64,000 nt of DNA from Tsukamurella tyrosinosolvens (GTDB taxonomy: Bacteria > Actinomycetota > Actinomycetes > Mycobacteriales > Mycobacteriaceae). The position numbers were made by a program, and so were the translations under genes. Where the stretch lies: assembly GCF_900104775.1 (NCBI RefSeq), contig NZ_FNSA01000001.1:242653-306652 (forward strand). Reading direction: 5' to 3'. Under the pieces are notes generated by a model, which was not told where the DNA came from, searched no databases, and worked only from the letters and a program-made list of their open reading frames with translations. Below are positions 62,238 to 64,000 of this stretch, one piece after another. The first letter of the stretch is position 1; each line of letters begins with the position of its first letter.

Positions 62238-62558
62238 TCACAACTGGAACTCGGGAAGGCGAACGGTCAGACCGTCCCACTCGTTGTTGGCGGTCATCTG
62301 GCAGGCCAGTCGCGAGTTGGCCTCACGTTCGGGGTGCATACTCAACATGCCTTCTTCGACGTCTGTGCTGTGTCCGACGGTGTCGATCCACGCGCTGTCG
62401 ACGACGACGTGGCACGTTCCGCATGCCGCCTCACCGCCACAGTCGCCATCGATCCCCGGTATCGCCTCGTCGACTGCAATCTGCATCAGTGACCTGCCGG
62501 GCGTCACCGGCGCGGGGTAGTCCTCGCCGTCGTGGGTCACGTAAGTGATCGTGGCCAT
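62238..62558 (-). CDS. 2Fe-2S ferredoxin
   Basis: 106-residue putidaredoxin-type ferredoxin with cluster ligands Cys40, Cys46, Cys49 and Cys86 (CGGEAACGTC then RLACQ). It shuttles electrons from the reductase to the P450. ATG with AAGGAGG six bases upstream. First gene of the operon; P450 follows at 26 bases. The 99-base gap to the divergent AraC gene must hold the operon promoter. Confidence 0.95.
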   Translation of the reverse strand: MATITYVTHDGEDYPAPVTPGRSLMQIAVDEAIPGIDGDCGGEAACGTCHVVVDSAWIDTVGHSTDVEEGMLSMHPEREANSRLACQMTANNEWDGLTVRLPEFQL

Positions 62559-62657
62559 GGCCACCTCCTTGTTCGTGGGTCGTAGAGGTGAGTGTGCACG
62601 CGGCAGATGTGCTTGATCCAGGCTCGGACGTCGCGATGTCTTGTTAAATTGGCTCAT

Positions 62658-63683
62658 GTGAGCCTTGTCGAGTTGGGGATACCGCCGCTAGCGTTCGCGC
62701 AGCTCCTCGACAGCGGTGCCCTGGGCGCGGCGGAGACGCGAGCGTTCGGACGCATCATGGCCCGCGAGGGCGTCGATCTCGCGGTCGTCATTGCGCGACA
62801 GGGCCAAGTGCCTGTCCGGTGGTTTCACGAGGTGTATCCGGCGATGGACGCCCAGCAGGGATTCCGGTTGGGCGTGGCGTTCGCCGAGCACGCCCAGCTG
62901 ACCTCTTTCGGCCCCCTCAGTTTGCCGCTGGTCAGTGCGGGTTCCGTCCTCGAAGTTGTTCAACTGCTTCGGTTCTTGCCCCTGATATCGACCGCGCTGA
63001 GCACCGAGTTCCAGCACGGAGACTCTGGACTGACGATCGCTCTGGCCGGGCGCACAGATAGCCCCGGCACCGATTGTCTCGCCGTCACCTACGGTGGTCT
63101 GGCTGTCCTGCGGTTGGTGGACATGCTCGCCGGTGCCGTCCCCTCCGTGGAGCTTCATCTGACATGCCAGGCGCCGGCAGACCTGATCGTCGTGGGTGAG
63201 ATCGGCCATCGGATCCTTTTCGACGCGCGCGCGGCGTTCGTGCATATACCGGCTGCCGTGCTCTACGACGTGTGCCGCTTCTCCGACCCCGTGGCCTACC
63301 GGATCGGTATCGCCGAGCTTCGACGCGTCTACGAACAGCGCAGGCCCAATTCCTACACGCAGCTGGTCCGCGCACAGTTCGATGCTGACCCTGCGCGCGC
63401 TGACGGCGCTCGTATCGCGGCGGAGCTGGCGACATCGGTGAGCACACTCAAGCGACGCCTGCACGCCGAGGGCACCACCCTGCGTCGCCTGCGGCAGCAG
63501 TTCGCCCAAGAACGAGCCACCGCGCGACTGCTGGATCCCGGCATCAGTGTCGGCGAGATAGCCGCAGAACTGGGGTACTCCGAGGTCGCCAGTTTCTCCC
63601 ATGCATTTACACGGTGGGTCGGGTGCTCCCCGACTCAGTTCCGCCGCGCACCGTCGAATCAGCGGGCAGCGCCGGGCATCTGA
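62658..63683 (+). CDS. AraC-family transcriptional regulator
   Basis: 341-residue regulator. The N-terminal about 200 residues form the ligand-sensing domain of the OruR/ArgR-like AraC group. The C-terminal double HTH includes ARIAAELATSVSTLKRRLHA and VGEIAAELGYSEVASFSHAF TRWVGCSPTQFRR. Start GTG giving VSLVELGIPP. Divergent from the alkane hydroxylase operon, so it is the likely activator responding to alkanes or their products, as with AraC regulators at other CYP153 loci. Convergent with the thioesterase gene at a five-base gap. Confidence 0.92.
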   Translation: MSLVELGIPPLAFAQLLDSGALGAAETRAFGRIMAREGVDLAVVIARQGQVPVRWFHEVYPAMDAQQGFRLGVAFAEHAQLTSFGPLSLPLVSAGSVLEVVQLLRFLPLISTALSTEFQHGDSGLTIALAGRTDSPGTDCLAVTYGGLAVLRLVDMLAGAVPSVELHLTCQAPADLIVVGEIGHRILFDARAAFVHIPAAVLYDVCRFSDPVAYRIGIAELRRVYEQRRPNSYTQLVRAQFDADPARADGARIAAELATSVSTLKRRLHAEGTTLRRLRQQFAQERATARLLDPGISVGEIAAELGYSEVASFSHAFTRWVGCSPTQFRRAPSNQRAAPGI

Positions 63684-63688
63684 GCAGG

Positions 63689-64000
63689 TCAGTCCGCGCG
63701 GAGGAAATTGACGAAAAAGCTGTCTACCGTGGAGGTGTCGGCGTAGCGCGCGAAGTGCGTGAGATCGACTTTCACGAACTCGCTAGTGGCGGAAAAGTAG
63801 GTCTCGCCCTCCACGGTCCCGCTCGCCCCGATGTGCAGGGTGTGATCGGCGTCCTCGTCGATCCACGCCGTGAGGCGTACTGGTACGTGGAGGGGTACCG
63901 GTCGGCGGTACTTGACCGTCAACGTGCGCGTGACGGCCGGGGTGCCGGCGATCCACAGCGTAAATCCCATGATGTCGTCGCACGCGGCCGAGATGGCCCT
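63689..64000 (-). CDS. Hotdog-fold thioesterase-like protein, 5' end beyond window
   Basis: 103 C-terminal residues are visible. AISAACDDIMGFTLWIAGTP matches the central helix and first strand of PaaI-type hotdog thioesterases, and the segment TRTLTVKYRRPVPLHVPVRL is the conserved following strand pair. The N-terminal part, including the usual catalytic Asp or Asn, is off the edge. An acyl-CoA thioesterase would fit a catabolic cluster that turns alkanes into acyl-CoA, but the link is inference. Confidence 0.75.
   Translation of the reverse strand, partial: RAISAACDDIMGFTLWIAGTPAVTRTLTVKYRRPVPLHVPVRLTAWIDEDADHTLHIGASGTVEGETYFSATSEFVKVDLTHFARYADTSTVDSFFVNFLRAD

Overview
The window is about 64 kb of high-GC actinobacterial chromosome spanning the replication origin. 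Gene order closely follows the dnaA/gyrBA region and the cca-to-rpmH region of mycobacteria: cca, mutT4-like Nudix, DUF6049, murJ, sigM, anti-sigma, trxB, trxA, cwlM, GNAT, parB, parA, rsmG, jag, yidC, yidD, rnpA, rpmH, dnaA, dnaN, gnd, recF, dciA, gyrB, gyrA, DUF3566, tRNA-Ile, tRNA-Ala. This places it in the Mycobacteriales. A Tsukamurella-like or Gordonia-like organism is my best guess from gene content, but the genus is inference.

Layout. 1-12 kb: 3'-truncated leuS, a membrane protein and a symporter-like carrier, two tandem iron-siderophore-binding lipoproteins behind an IdeR box, a MarR regulator divergent from two small paralogous membrane proteins, yqgE, an MFS exporter, a protein with calcium-loop repeats, a small secreted protein and cca. 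12-28.5 kb: cell envelope and redox block (Nudix, DUF6049, murJ, then sigM/anti-sigma/trxB/trxA/cwlM), interrupted by tag and a bifunctional putA. 28.5-35.3 kb: chromosome segregation (parB, parA) separated from rsmG by a 3.3 kb gene-free segment carrying several parS sites and a 26-bp tandem repeat. 35.4-38.2 kb: jag-yidC-yidD-rnpA-rpmH. 38.2-45 kb: dnaA, an MmpS-like gene on the opposite strand, oriC with DnaA boxes, dnaN, gnd, recF. 45-49.4 kb: a glycosyltransferase, a DHA2 exporter, and a small membrane protein with a divergent TetR gene sit between recF and dciA. 49.4-56.1 kb: dciA, gyrB, gyrA, DUF3566.

At 56.1-56.5 kb are tRNA-Ile, a damaged tRNA-Ala and an intact but different tRNA-Ala. 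After this the composition changes: about 1.3 kb of apparently degenerate DNA is followed by a visibly less GC-rich catabolic cluster (57.8-64 kb). It encodes a complete class I CYP153-type alkane hydroxylase (ferredoxin, P450, ferredoxin reductase) under a divergent AraC regulator. The operon is extended by a transglutaminase-like and a BtrH-like protein of unknown role, and a hotdog thioesterase-like gene runs off the right edge. The combination suggests an acquired island next to a tRNA locus, although no integrase is visible.

The points most worth a second look are the parS-rich gene-free segment, the extended CYP153 operon and its junction with the broken tRNA-Ala, the paired palindromes around the MarR gene, and the two different ECF-type promoters in the sigM-trx block.
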